A DNA stretch of 64,000 nt, from NCBI GenBank assembly GCA_041753575.1, contig JBGSUA010000115.1, positions 1-64,000 on the forward strand, read 5' to 3'. Positions 52,092 to 60,185 of the stretch are shown here, piece by piece. The translations under genes were made by a program, and so were the position numbers. Under the pieces are notes generated by a model. That model was not told where the DNA came from, did not search any database, and saw only the letters and a program-made list of their open reading frames with translations. Source of the stretch: CG2-30-51-40 sp041753575. Its GTDB lineage: Bacteria > Desulfobacterota > DSM-4660 > Desulfatiglandales > Desulfatiglandaceae. Position 1 is the first letter of the stretch, and each line of letters starts with the position of its first letter.

Positions 52092-52802
52092 ATGGAAAAG
52101 ATAGGTACCGACACATACGAAAGGTATATCAAGGCGCTTACCGACATAAGCGGCGCTATTACCTCAGAGAGGTATCTTGAGGATATACTGAAGCTGATAG
52201 TGATGGTTACCGCGAAGGTGACGGGTGTTGAGATCTGTTCACTGTGGCTCATAGACGAGAGTGAAGAACCTTTGCGGATAAGGCTCAAGGCGACTCAGGC
52301 GATAGATCCCGAATATGTCAAGGACAGGTCTTTGACACTCACGGAGGGGGTAGTGGGATATGTTGCAAGCAGCAATCAGCCTCTGATTGTCAGCGATGTG
52401 CTCCAGGAGCCTAGATTTAAGGAAAAGGAGATGGCAAGAAAGCTGGGTCTTGTGTCAATGCTGGGAGTCCCCCTCCAGGTAAGGGACCAGAAGGTGATAG
52501 GGGTCTTGAACTGCTTCACCTCGGAGGAGCATATATTTTCGGAGACGGAGATCAATCTGGTCAAAGCTGTGGCCAATCAGGCCGCAGTCGCTATCCTGAA
52601 TACAGAGCTTATGGTTAAGACGCGGGTCATCCAGGAGGAACTTGAGACAAGAAAACTGGTTGAACGCGCAAAGGAAATCATTATGAGGAGGCGCCAGATA
52701 GACGGGGCCGCCGCCTACAGGTGGATACAGAAAAGAAGCATGGATTGCAGGAAATCCTTAAGGCAGGTGGCAGAGGCGCTGATACTTTCCGATGAATTTT
52801 GA
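52092..52802 (+). CDS. GAF-ANTAR RNA-binding antiterminator
   Basis: 236 aa. GAF sensory domain (about residues 20-165: GVEICSLWLIDESEEPLRIR, GVVGYVASSNQPLIVSDV, GLVSMLGVPL). The C-terminal ANTAR domain (about 170-234) is LETRKLVERAKEIIMRRRQI, then AAAYRWIQKRSMDCRKSLRQ and AEALILS. ANTAR proteins bind paired hexaloop hairpins in leaders and block terminator formation. Exactly such a leader lies immediately downstream, in front of the glutamate synthase gene. The ligand of the GAF domain is unknown; a nitrogen-status signal would fit. The start is not supported by a strong ribosome site. Confidence 0.88.
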   Translation: MEKIGTDTYERYIKALTDISGAITSERYLEDILKLIVMVTAKVTGVEICSLWLIDESEEPLRIRLKATQAIDPEYVKDRSLTLTEGVVGYVASSNQPLIVSDVLQEPRFKEKEMARKLGLVSMLGVPLQVRDQKVIGVLNCFTSEEHIFSETEINLVKAVANQAAVAILNTELMVKTRVIQEELETRKLVERAKEIIMRRRQIDGAAAYRWIQKRSMDCRKSLRQVAEALILSDEF

Positions 52803-52830
52803 AGCCGGCCTAAAATAAATTCAAAGTGAG

Positions 52831-52861
52831 CGATCAAAAGGGATTCCTTACCCTGTGATCG
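52831..52861 (+). terminator. Hairpin ending the GAF-ANTAR transcript
   Basis: CGATCA / TGATCG with inner AGGG / CCCT arms. There is no T-run. It separates the regulator gene from the next promoter. Confidence 0.45.
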
Positions 52862-52933
52862 GGTCATCAATCTTGTCCTTATCCCCAACCTTGAACGTTG
52901 AACCAGGAACCTGTGAACCCTTACAATTTGCCC

Positions 52934-52962
52934 TTGACAGCCATAATAAGCCGTGCTAAATA
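52934..52962 (+). promoter_or_regulatory. Sigma-70 promoter of glutamate synthase leader
   Basis: TTGACA (52934-52939), a 17-bp spacer, and TAAATA (52957-52962). This is one of the best sigma-70 matches in the window. The predicted start is near 52969, about 20 bp before the first ANTAR hairpin. Confidence 0.75.
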
Positions 52963-52989
52963 AAATACCATAATATAAAGTATCAGTAA

Positions 52990-53073
52990 CAGCGGCACAA
53001 TGGCGTGCTGTTGCACTATGTGAGGGACAAAGGCGTCTTACCCCACAGCGGGGAAGGCGCCTTTTTATTTTTT
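52990..53073 (+). promoter_or_regulatory. ANTAR two-hairpin antitermination leader
   Basis: Hairpin 1 (52990-53013) has a nine-pair stem, including G-U pairs, and hexaloop AATGGC. Hairpin 2 (53024-53039) has stem GGGAC/GTCTT and hexaloop AAAGGC. Both loops fit the ANTAR rule of A at position 1 and G at position 4. The linker is 10 bases. The second loop and its 3' arm are also the 5' arm of the terminator (53029-53064), so hairpin 2 and the terminator exclude each other. Confidence 0.85.
53029..53073 (+). terminator. Regulated intrinsic terminator in glutamate synthase leader
   Basis: A fifteen-pair stem with one bulged A (5' arm AAAGGCGTCTT-A-CCCC, 3' arm GGGGAAGGCGCCTTT, loop ACAGC) runs straight into a T-rich tract ending at 53073. 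It lies 38 bp upstream of the start codon at 53112. Confidence 0.88.
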
Positions 53074-53111
53074 GCTTACAATAACTACTTAAAAAAGGGA
53101 GGAAACTTATC

Positions 53112-54695
53112 ATGAATCTTAGTCGTCCCAATTCCAACGAGGCACTCCAGACAAAGAACAGGTCTCGTGACGTCGCGCCGCAGTCTGGTATCTGCACCCG
53201 TTGCGTGGATGGATGCAAAGGCAACTGCGATCTGTTTAACGCTACCTTCAGGAGCAGGGAACTTCTTTATCCTGGTCCGTTCGGAGAGATATCCGCAGGC
53301 GCTGACAAAGACTATCCGGTTGACTATTCACATCTCAACATACTCGGCTACGCGATGGGTGCGCACGGGGCGATAGCCGACCCGGACTGCGCTACATTTC
53401 CTTCGGTAAGCACTGAGACATCTTACGGCGGGGCCCATAAGGTGAAGATGAAGGCCCCTGTGTTCACCGGCGCACTTGGCAGCACCGAGATAGCCAGGAA
53501 GAACTGGGAGCATTTCGCCGTCGGCGCCGCTATTTCCGGAATCACCCTTGTATGCGGTGAGAATGTATGCGGAATTGATCCGATGCTCAAACTTGATAAG
53601 AGCGGCAAGGTCGAAGAGTCACCGGACATGCGCCGCCGGGTGGAAGACTATCGCAAGTACCATGAGGGATACGGGGACATCATCGTACAGATGAACGTTG
53701 AGGACACAAGACTTGGAGTAGCGGAATACGTCGTTGGAAAGCTTGGCGTCGAGACAGTAGAGCTTAAGTGGGGCCAGGGCGCCAAGTGTATTGGCGGTGA
53801 AATCAAGGTCGGCAGTCTTGAAAGGGCCCTAGAACTCAAGAAAAGGGGCTATATTGTCACTCCGGACCCGGAGCTTAAGGCCAATCAGGAGGCATTCAAG
53901 AATGGGGCCATAAAGGAGTTTGAGAGGCACTCAAGGCTTGGTTTTATAGACCAGGACGGCTTCATGAAGGAGGTAGAAAGGATCAGGGGACTCGGCGCAA
54001 AGAGGGTGACACTCAAAACCGGCGCCTATCCCATGAGGGAACTTGCCATGGCGATAAGATGGTCCGCCGATGCCGGCATAGATCTTCTAACCATTGACGG
54101 GGCTTCCGGAGGAACAGGCATGAGCCCATGGCGGATGATGACTGAATGGGGCATGCCATCCCTTTACCTCCACTCAATGGCCTATGAACTGATAGAGAGA
54201 CTGGCCAAGAAAGGATCATGGGTGCCTGATATAGCCTTTGCAGGAGGCTTTTCGGCGGAAGACCATATCTTTAAGGCTCTGGCCCTCGGCGCTCCTTATT
54301 GCAAGGCGGTCTGTATGGGAAGGGCCTTGATGATCCCCGGAATGGTAGGCAAGAACATAGGCCGTTGGCTCAATGGTGAGGACGGCGGCCTGCCTTCAAC
54401 CATCAAGAGTTACGGCACAAAGAAAGAGGAGATATTTGTCTGCTATGAGGAGCTGAGGGCTAAGTACGGCAAGGAGCTGGATAAATTCCCCCTCGGAGCC
54501 ATAGGGATCTACAGCGTGACGCAGAAATTTCAGATAGGGCTGCAGCAGCTCATGGCTGGCGCCAGGAAGTGGCGTGTTGACCTTATGTCAAGGAAGGATC
54601 TTGCCGCTCTTACTGAGGAGGCAGCCAAAGTCACCGGCATTCCCTACATCATGGATGCCTACAGAGAAGAGGCCCTTAAGGTTATAGACGCGTAA
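53112..54695 (+). CDS. Stand-alone FMN glutamate synthase-like protein
   Basis: 527 aa. The alpha/beta-barrel GltB2-type domain has GEISAGADKDYPVDYSHLNI, VKMKAPVFTGALGS, VELKWGQGAKCIGGEIKVG and LTIDGASGGTGMSPW (the FMN/2-oxoglutarate site). It has no glutamine amidotransferase domain and no gltD partner nearby, like archaeal-type synthases that use ammonia or a separate amidotransferase. Extra N-terminal cysteines (C28, C31, C35, C39 in GICTRCVDGCKGNCD) could bind a cluster. Strong GGGAGG site. Expression is probably set by the ANTAR leader just upstream. Confidence 0.82.
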   Translation: MNLSRPNSNEALQTKNRSRDVAPQSGICTRCVDGCKGNCDLFNATFRSRELLYPGPFGEISAGADKDYPVDYSHLNILGYAMGAHGAIADPDCATFPSVSTETSYGGAHKVKMKAPVFTGALGSTEIARKNWEHFAVGAAISGITLVCGENVCGIDPMLKLDKSGKVEESPDMRRRVEDYRKYHEGYGDIIVQMNVEDTRLGVAEYVVGKLGVETVELKWGQGAKCIGGEIKVGSLERALELKKRGYIVTPDPELKANQEAFKNGAIKEFERHSRLGFIDQDGFMKEVERIRGLGAKRVTLKTGAYPMRELAMAIRWSADAGIDLLTIDGASGGTGMSPWRMMTEWGMPSLYLHSMAYELIERLAKKGSWVPDIAFAGGFSAEDHIFKALALGAPYCKAVCMGRALMIPGMVGKNIGRWLNGEDGGLPSTIKSYGTKKEEIFVCYEELRAKYGKELDKFPLGAIGIYSVTQKFQIGLQQLMAGARKWRVDLMSRKDLAALTEEAAKVTGIPYIMDAYREEALKVIDA

Positions 54696-54750
54696 TCAAA
54701 CCGGCGGCGCTTGCAAAAAAGCGCGGTTGCCATGAATTCAAACACTGAGA

Positions 54751-54777
54751 CCGGATCCTGACCCAGGCGGGATCCGG
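54751..54777. terminator. Hairpin between convergent genes
   Basis: CCGGATCC / GGATCCGG with an 11-base loop lies between the convergent glutamate synthase and KaiC-like genes. There is no T-run. Confidence 0.45.
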
Positions 54778-54793
54778 CCCTTCATAGATCCCC

Positions 54794-56092
54794 CTATCTG
54801 ATTTTTATCCAAAGAAGCCGGGCGGTGGTTGAGCCTTCGTTTGCCCAATCCGATGGCATTTCCGCGGAAAGATAGATCAGGTCTCCCTGATTGACTGCAT
54901 AGGACGTATTCCCTATGGTTATCTTAATGTTGCCCGATATGAGGTATCCTATCTCGTCGCCCTTGTGCATAAAAAAGTGCGATTGCAGGGTCGTGTTAGG
55001 CGCAATCTCTATAAGGTAAGGCTCGGCCCTGGCCTCCAGATCCACAGGAATGAGCAATCTGCCTGTGACCGCTTTCTCGGGAATATTATTAAACTTGATT
55101 TCAAACGCGTCTTTTGCGGGAAATATAATCCGGTTTCTCTTAGCGCCTATCTCCTGAAAGAATGAACTCACTTCCACTGAAAGTATTTCGGCCATCTTGA
55201 GGAGGGCGGGGAGGGATGGATAGATGAGATTGCCTTCTATCTGTGATATGGTACTCGGGGTTACTCCAACAAGCCTTGCTAGCTCAGTTTGAGAAAAACC
55301 CCTCTTTATCCTGAGCTCCCTCAGCCTTGCTCCCAGGTCACCCCTTGGGCTTCCTTTCCCTTCATCCTCAAAAGCTACCGAAAGTCCTTTTGACCAATAA
55401 CTGAAGGGTCTGTTGATGGTCTCAAGCTCCCTTTTTTCTGCCTTGATAATGCTTAAATAGGTGCTTCCCCTTTTTACCGACAGGTCTATCACTACCTGCG
55501 CAATCTGGTTGATCTGGGCCTTGAGGCGGGCGCTATGGGCCCCCTTTTCCAGTATCCAGTAAGCTATTGTGTTCAGCTCATAAAGCCTGGGGCAGGAATG
55601 GGCGTAAAAGCTCGCCATCTTGTCCTCTCCTCCCCATAGCTCCTGCATACCTGTTATGCTCTCGAATACAAAACGCACATCACCTTTCATCGTGGCGTGG
55701 AGGTCGTAAAAGGCCTTGGTAAAGCTGTGTATGTCCTTTGGATCTTCCATTCGGACTATCCTGCAGCCTGAGTTGCTTTGAGAATCATCATAGAATTTGA
55801 GGAAAACGTCTGAACCGGCTCCCTTTCCAAAAGTAAAACAATCAAGTATGGTCAACAGATGATCCTGAGCGAGATCTCCCAGTTTATCTAGGAGATTGCG
55901 TGGAGAACGATCAAAACTCACATATATTATAGGCCTACCCTGAGCAGCAGAGGCCTTTATGAAATTGAGACAGAAAACAGAGGCAAGGCTCCCGGCATCG
56001 TCATGCCACACGACGTTGTCTCCGATGGACAGCCCGCCAAGTATCCTGTCAAGATATCCTATCCCGGTGCCTATCCTGGTTTTTACCTGCAT
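54794..56092 (-). CDS. KaiC-like/XRE/cupin regulator with degenerate P-loop
   Basis: 432 aa in three parts. Residues 1-235 are a RecA/KaiC-type domain (TRIGTGIGYLDRILGGLSIG, later IIYVSFDRSP), but the P-loop position reads VVWHDDAGSLASVF, without the GxGKT lysine. Residues 255-320 are an XRE helix-turn-helix (LRELRIKRGFSQTELARLVG). Residues 340-432 are a cupin sensor (HFFMHKGDEIGYLISGN). XRE-cupin proteins usually repress or activate carboxylate or amino-acid genes. The ATG at 56092 is chosen because GGAGG lies eight bases upstream; a longer form from 56128 lacks a site. It is encoded next to a Liv/acyl-CoA ligase cluster. Confidence 0.8.
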   Translation of the reverse strand: MQVKTRIGTGIGYLDRILGGLSIGDNVVWHDDAGSLASVFCLNFIKASAAQGRPIIYVSFDRSPRNLLDKLGDLAQDHLLTILDCFTFGKGAGSDVFLKFYDDSQSNSGCRIVRMEDPKDIHSFTKAFYDLHATMKGDVRFVFESITGMQELWGGEDKMASFYAHSCPRLYELNTIAYWILEKGAHSARLKAQINQIAQVVIDLSVKRGSTYLSIIKAEKRELETINRPFSYWSKGLSVAFEDEGKGSPRGDLGARLRELRIKRGFSQTELARLVGVTPSTISQIEGNLIYPSLPALLKMAEILSVEVSSFFQEIGAKRNRIIFPAKDAFEIKFNNIPEKAVTGRLLIPVDLEARAEPYLIEIAPNTTLQSHFFMHKGDEIGYLISGNIKITIGNTSYAVNQGDLIYLSAEMPSDWANEGSTTARLLWIKIR

Positions 56093-56145
56093 CTGAAATG
56101 CCTCCATCTTCGAATATGCTTTTTCCATTGCAAATTTTTCTTACT

Positions 56146-56165
56146 TGACACATGAAGTGACACAT
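56146..56165. promoter_or_regulatory. Direct-repeat operator candidate
   Basis: TGACACAT occurs twice, 12 bp apart (56146-56153, 56158-56165), in the gap between the XRE-cupin gene and the divergent small gene. A TTGACA at 56145-56150 overlaps it on the plus strand. It is a plausible binding site for the adjacent regulator. Confidence 0.4.
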
Positions 56166-56220
56166 AAGATTATATGCGGGGAACAATGATATTTCAATTG
56201 ACTGATAAGGAGTATTAACC

Positions 56221-56376
56221 ATGAAGAAATTGATTCTTGCGGTTTTACTGGTGGTTTTAAGCTCAGGGGTTGTGTTTGCGGGTGGCGATCAGAATCAGGG
56301 CACTACAGGGTCCGGCACCACAAGTACCGGCAGCAGTTCACAGGGAAGCGCCAGTCAGCCCCGAACCGGCAGGTGA
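56221..56376 (+). CDS. Small secreted Ser/Thr/Gly/Gln-rich peptide
   Basis: 51 aa. Signal peptide MKKLILAVLLVVLSSGVVFA is followed by about 31 mature residues of low complexity (GTTGSGTTSTGSSSQGSAS). AAGGAG lies eight bases before the ATG. There are no cysteines. It diverges from the XRE-cupin gene, shares its control region, and ends shortly before a strong terminator at 56437. Function is unknown; the composition suggests a surface or matrix peptide. Confidence 0.65.
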   Translation: MKKLILAVLLVVLSSGVVFAGGDQNQGTTGSGTTSTGSSSQGSASQPRTGR

Positions 56377-56424
56377 TATAAAAACTATCCCCCGCTGATA
56401 AGTCAAACATTCCTGAGTCATTTA

Positions 56425-56460
56425 TGATGAACTCGCAAAAAGCCCCCGGAGGGGCTTTTT
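56425..56460. terminator. Bidirectional terminator on a family-A repeat head
   Basis: AAAAAGCCCC / GGGGCTTTTT with loop CGGA (56437-56460). The T-runs on both strands serve the small gene (plus) and the lipoprotein gene (minus). The preceding TGATGAACTCGCAAAAAGCC (56425-56444) is a third copy of the family-A repeat head. Confidence 0.9.
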
Positions 56461-56474
56461 GCTTTGGAAAGTAA

Positions 56475-57032
56475 TTATTTCTTCACTATCTTGCCGGCAA
56501 GTCCGCCGAGCCAATCCTTTATTGCGTCCCCAGCAGAGGGGTCTTTTATGCCAAAGGCCGTTTCAGCCTTTAGATCGCTTTCCATACTTACCGCGCGGGC
56601 AGTATAGGTCCCGGCCGGTATCGGCGGCTTGCTGACGATCACTATGTTTTCCATCTTTGCGTTGGAACCCATGTCGGCCCTCAAAAGCTCCGTAACCTTA
56701 GAAAGCGTCGGTACCTTAGCAACGAAGCTGCCGGTTGGATCAACCTCAGCGTCGGCAAGTGCAAGATCCACCTTTTGGCCTCCTTTTTCAACTCCCAGAA
56801 GGCTTATAAAAACGGAATCCCCCGGTTTGAATCCCTTGCCTTTGAAGGTGATAGTCTTTCCGAGTAAGTTGGCCACTCCCAGAGTTATGCACTCCGGATC
56901 CGCGATCAACTGCGGTCCGGTAATTTTTGGATCAAAGTCCTTCGGAGCCGAGGCGCAGCCGAAAACAAATAGAATTATTCCGGCAACCATGATCAGAGAC
57001 AATCTTTTTAATCTTGAACTATTAGCATTCAT
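56475..57032 (-). CDS. Lipoprotein with IPT-like domain
   Basis: 185 aa. A signal peptide ends in the lipobox LFVFGCASA. The mature part has a beta-sandwich pattern (GKTITFKGKGFKPGDSVFIS, then VVSKPPIPAGTYTARAVS) like IPT/TIG domains, with a C-terminal amphipathic helix (AIKDWLGGLAGKIVKK). No exact family is known to me. It is the last gene of the Liv/acyl-CoA ligase run, 42 bp after the binding-protein gene, so it may help at the cell surface in substrate uptake. Confidence 0.7.
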   Translation of the reverse strand: MNANSSRLKRLSLIMVAGIILFVFGCASAPKDFDPKITGPQLIADPECITLGVANLLGKTITFKGKGFKPGDSVFISLLGVEKGGQKVDLALADAEVDPTGSFVAKVPTLSKVTELLRADMGSNAKMENIVIVSKPPIPAGTYTARAVSMESDLKAETAFGIKDPSAGDAIKDWLGGLAGKIVKK

Positions 57033-57074
57033 GTTAGCCCTCTCTAATGTGCCGTTTGGTCAAAACCGTTTATT

Positions 57075-58280
57075 TTAGAGGCGTCCGATTTTCTTCAGGA
57101 CAGCTTGAAGATCAACATCTGACTCCATCCAGTCCGAAACCTTCACTGCCTTACCTCCCTCTGTTACCTTGGCCAGGAACGATGATCTTGCGCCCTGCCT
57201 CTTGCCCGGCCCATAGGTAAGCTTGGGCCCTATTCCTTGGAAATCCTTAAGCGATTCCATGGCGTCAACAAAGGTCTCGGCGGTCAGGTTCCTGCCTGCC
57301 TTTTTGAATGCCTCGACCATGGGCTCGGCAAAGAGAAAGCCTGCATAAAAGAAGATCCCCCATCTTTCCTGTGCTGCAAATTTCTCCTGTGCCTTTTTAT
57401 ATTTGAGCATCAATGGGTGCGGTGAATCTATGAGTTCGCCGAAAGATGTATAGATCACGTCCTTAAAGAGCCCTTTCGTGATCTTGTACATAATATCGGT
57501 GTCGCTCAATGTGCTGGTGGTCATCCACTGGGGAGAAAATCCAAGTTTAGCGGCTGTCCCCAGTATTATGGCCCCGTGCTTGGGAAGAACCCACATAAGC
57601 ACGCAGTCGGGATTGGCCTCCTTGAGTTTCATGCAGTGCGAGCTTAGATCCGTATCAAGAGGTTCTGCTGATACGGACGCAACGAGCTTCATGCCCAGTT
57701 TCTCAAGGGCGTATTCAGCCCCGGCAAGGCCCTCCTTGCCGTAATCATCATTCTGGTAAAAGAAGGCTATCCTTTTCTTGCCCATGGTCTTGACTGCGTA
57801 GTTGACAAGTATGGCGGCTTCATCAATATAAAGAGGATAATCGGCAAAAAGATACCTTGTCGGCGGGTATCCCCAGTGGCTTGATCCAGTAGCAGGCCCG
57901 ACCCAGGGAACCTTGTTGCTGTCTAGATATTTCTTAACGGCCATTCCCGGGGCTGTGCCGACGCCGCTGGCAAAGGCAAACACCTTTTTGTCTTCCAGCA
58001 ATTCCTTGGCAATGGCCTTGGTTCTCGGCGGCATGTAGCCATCGTCCCTGAGATAGTAAGTTATCTTGCGGCCGTGTATGCCGCCTTCGTCATTAATCAT
58101 GTCAAAATAACATCCTGTGCCCCTGGCCACTGCTCCCCAGAGCGCTGCAGGACCGGTTTGGGGACCCCACTGGCCGATGCGGATCTCCGTATCGGTAACT
58201 CCCCGTTCGGCGCATACAAGGGGCGCGGCGCCCAACAAAACAACCAGCACACACAAACCCATTAAAAAATACCTTTTCAT
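57075..58280 (-). CDS. Liv-type ABC transporter substrate-binding protein
   Basis: 401 aa. Signal peptide MKRYFLMGLCVLVVLLGAAPLVCA, then a type I periplasmic binding fold of the branched-chain amino-acid class (IRIGQWGPQTGPAALWGAVARG, then FFYQNDDYGKEGLAGAEYAL). In anaerobes such proteins bind branched amino acids, amides or aromatic and fatty carboxylates. The acyl-CoA synthetase encoded next to it favours a carboxylate here. GGAGGG precedes the ATG. Confidence 0.85.
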   Translation of the reverse strand: MKRYFLMGLCVLVVLLGAAPLVCAERGVTDTEIRIGQWGPQTGPAALWGAVARGTGCYFDMINDEGGIHGRKITYYLRDDGYMPPRTKAIAKELLEDKKVFAFASGVGTAPGMAVKKYLDSNKVPWVGPATGSSHWGYPPTRYLFADYPLYIDEAAILVNYAVKTMGKKRIAFFYQNDDYGKEGLAGAEYALEKLGMKLVASVSAEPLDTDLSSHCMKLKEANPDCVLMWVLPKHGAIILGTAAKLGFSPQWMTTSTLSDTDIMYKITKGLFKDVIYTSFGELIDSPHPLMLKYKKAQEKFAAQERWGIFFYAGFLFAEPMVEAFKKAGRNLTAETFVDAMESLKDFQGIGPKLTYGPGKRQGARSSFLAKVTEGGKAVKVSDWMESDVDLQAVLKKIGRL

Positions 58281-58339
58281 CCTCTCTTCCCTCCGTACCT
58301 GTAAGATAAAGTTAAAAACTCTGTAACCCGTACAACTTC

Positions 58340-60148
58340 CTATCGCTTGTACATTGATTCAATGAGATCCTTAAAGGCCTCGTTGACATACTTTCTCTTG
58401 ACCTTCATGGTCGGAGTTACTTCTCCGTCCTCTTCGTAAAGTTTCTTGGGAATTATCTTGAATTTCTTTATCTGTTCAACCCGCGAGAGGGCTTCGTTTA
58501 CTTTTTCCACCTCTTTCTGGATCAGGCCTATTATATCCGGGCTCTGAGTGAGATCCTTATAAGTTGAAAACTGCACCTTATGGTCCTGCGCGTACTTTAC
58601 CACATTGTCTTCATCAATTGCGATGAGGGCGCTTATAAACTTCCTTTTGTCCCCTATCACAATCGCATCGTTTATATACGGGCTGAACTTAAGCTTATTT
58701 TCTATGTACTGGGGGGTGATGTTTTTTCCGCCCGCTGTTACTATGATATCCTTTTTTCGGTCCGTAATCCTGATGTGCCCGTCATCATCTACGATTCCGA
58801 CATCTCCGGAGCAGAGCCAGCCGTCCTTAAGGGTCTCGGCGGTCGCATCCGGATTCCCATAATAGCCTTTAAAGACTCCGTCCGACTTGACCAGGATCTC
58901 ACCGTCCTCGGCTATCTTTATCTCAGTCCCGGTAAGCGGAGGGCCTACGGTGCCGAGCTTCACCATGCCGATCCTTGAGGCGCAGGTGACCCCCGTTCCC
59001 TCGGTCTGACCGTATCCCTCGATGAGATTTACTCCTATGGACTGGAAGAATAAGAGCACATCCGGGCTAATGGGGGCGGCTCCGGAATAGGCGACTCTAA
59101 GCCTCTCAAAACCCAGTCTTTCCTTCAGTTTTCGAAATACGGTAAGATAGGCGAGTTGATAAAGCGCCTCGAGATATGCCGGCACATTCTTATAACTCAT
59201 TTTAAGAGTGGCCCTCTGCTTGCCGATTTTGAGCGCCAGGCCGAAGACAATCTTCTTAAACCATGTCGCATCCGACATCTTTATGAACACGCTTGAAAGG
59301 TATTTCTCCCAGATCCTTGGTACTGCATAGCCAACAGTAGGTGAAATCTCGCGCATATTGTCCGTAACGGTGTCGAGATTTTCTATGAAGTTGACTGTAT
59401 AGGCATGGGTTATATGGACAAAGACCGAAAAAAGCCTTTCAAAGATATGGCAGAGAGGGAGAAAACTCATCACCTCATCCGTACCATATATCCGGTTGTC
59501 GGTTGTTACGGCATCTGCCATCCATGTCACATTTCTGTGGGTGAGCATAGCCCCCTTAGGTGGACCTGTGGTTCCGGATGTATAGATCAGGACAGAAAGG
59601 TCATCGGGGCTAATATCCTTTGCCCTATCCTCGACAATCGAAGGGCTCTTGGAAAGGGTCTCTTTTCCCATCTCAAGGAGTTCTTCAAAGGTCATGACCA
59701 TAGGATCCTCAAAATGCCTCAATCCTTCAAGATCCCAGACTATGACCTTCTTCAGCATGGGGACATTGTCCCTGAACTGGAACCACTTGTCGAGTTGCTC
59801 CTCGTTTTCCACAAAAAAGAACCTGGACTCGGAATTCTGAATCACATATTCCGCCTGGGGCCAGGCGTTCGTGGAATAAACTCCCACTGCAACTCCGCCT
59901 GAACACTGTACTCCCATGTCGGCGATTACCCACTCGGGGCAGTTATCCCCTATGATGGAAACGCAGTCGCCTTTGTTGAGACCCATTGAGATCAGCGCGG
60001 CTCCCACCTGTAAGGAAAGCCTGTAGTATTCGTTCCAGGATATGTCGTGCCACAAGCCGAATTCCTTCTTGCGCATGGCGACTCTGCCGCCGTATTTCTC
60101 TGCGGTGCGCTTGAAGATAACCGGAACAGTGCCGATAACTTCATTCAT
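58340..60148 (-). CDS. Long-chain acyl-CoA synthetase (AMP-forming)
   Basis: 602 aa. ANL-family ligase that activates a carboxylate as acyl-AMP and then acyl-CoA. AMP motif VLIYTSGTTGPPKGAMLTH, GYGQTEGTGV (A5), SGDVGIVDDDGHIRITDRKK (A7-A8), and a C-terminal TPTMKVKRKYV with the A10 lysine. The length and KRKYV end resemble the FadD15/FACL group found in Liv clusters. It is placed between the ATPases and binding-protein genes, so transport and activation of the same acid are likely coupled. Confidence 0.88.
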   Translation of the reverse strand: MNEVIGTVPVIFKRTAEKYGGRVAMRKKEFGLWHDISWNEYYRLSLQVGAALISMGLNKGDCVSIIGDNCPEWVIADMGVQCSGGVAVGVYSTNAWPQAEYVIQNSESRFFFVENEEQLDKWFQFRDNVPMLKKVIVWDLEGLRHFEDPMVMTFEELLEMGKETLSKSPSIVEDRAKDISPDDLSVLIYTSGTTGPPKGAMLTHRNVTWMADAVTTDNRIYGTDEVMSFLPLCHIFERLFSVFVHITHAYTVNFIENLDTVTDNMREISPTVGYAVPRIWEKYLSSVFIKMSDATWFKKIVFGLALKIGKQRATLKMSYKNVPAYLEALYQLAYLTVFRKLKERLGFERLRVAYSGAAPISPDVLLFFQSIGVNLIEGYGQTEGTGVTCASRIGMVKLGTVGPPLTGTEIKIAEDGEILVKSDGVFKGYYGNPDATAETLKDGWLCSGDVGIVDDDGHIRITDRKKDIIVTAGGKNITPQYIENKLKFSPYINDAIVIGDKRKFISALIAIDEDNVVKYAQDHKVQFSTYKDLTQSPDIIGLIQKEVEKVNEALSRVEQIKKFKIIPKKLYEEDGEVTPTMKVKRKYVNEAFKDLIESMYKR

Positions 60149-60185
60149 AAGGGGAAGACTCCATATTCAAACAGTCATTAGGCGC

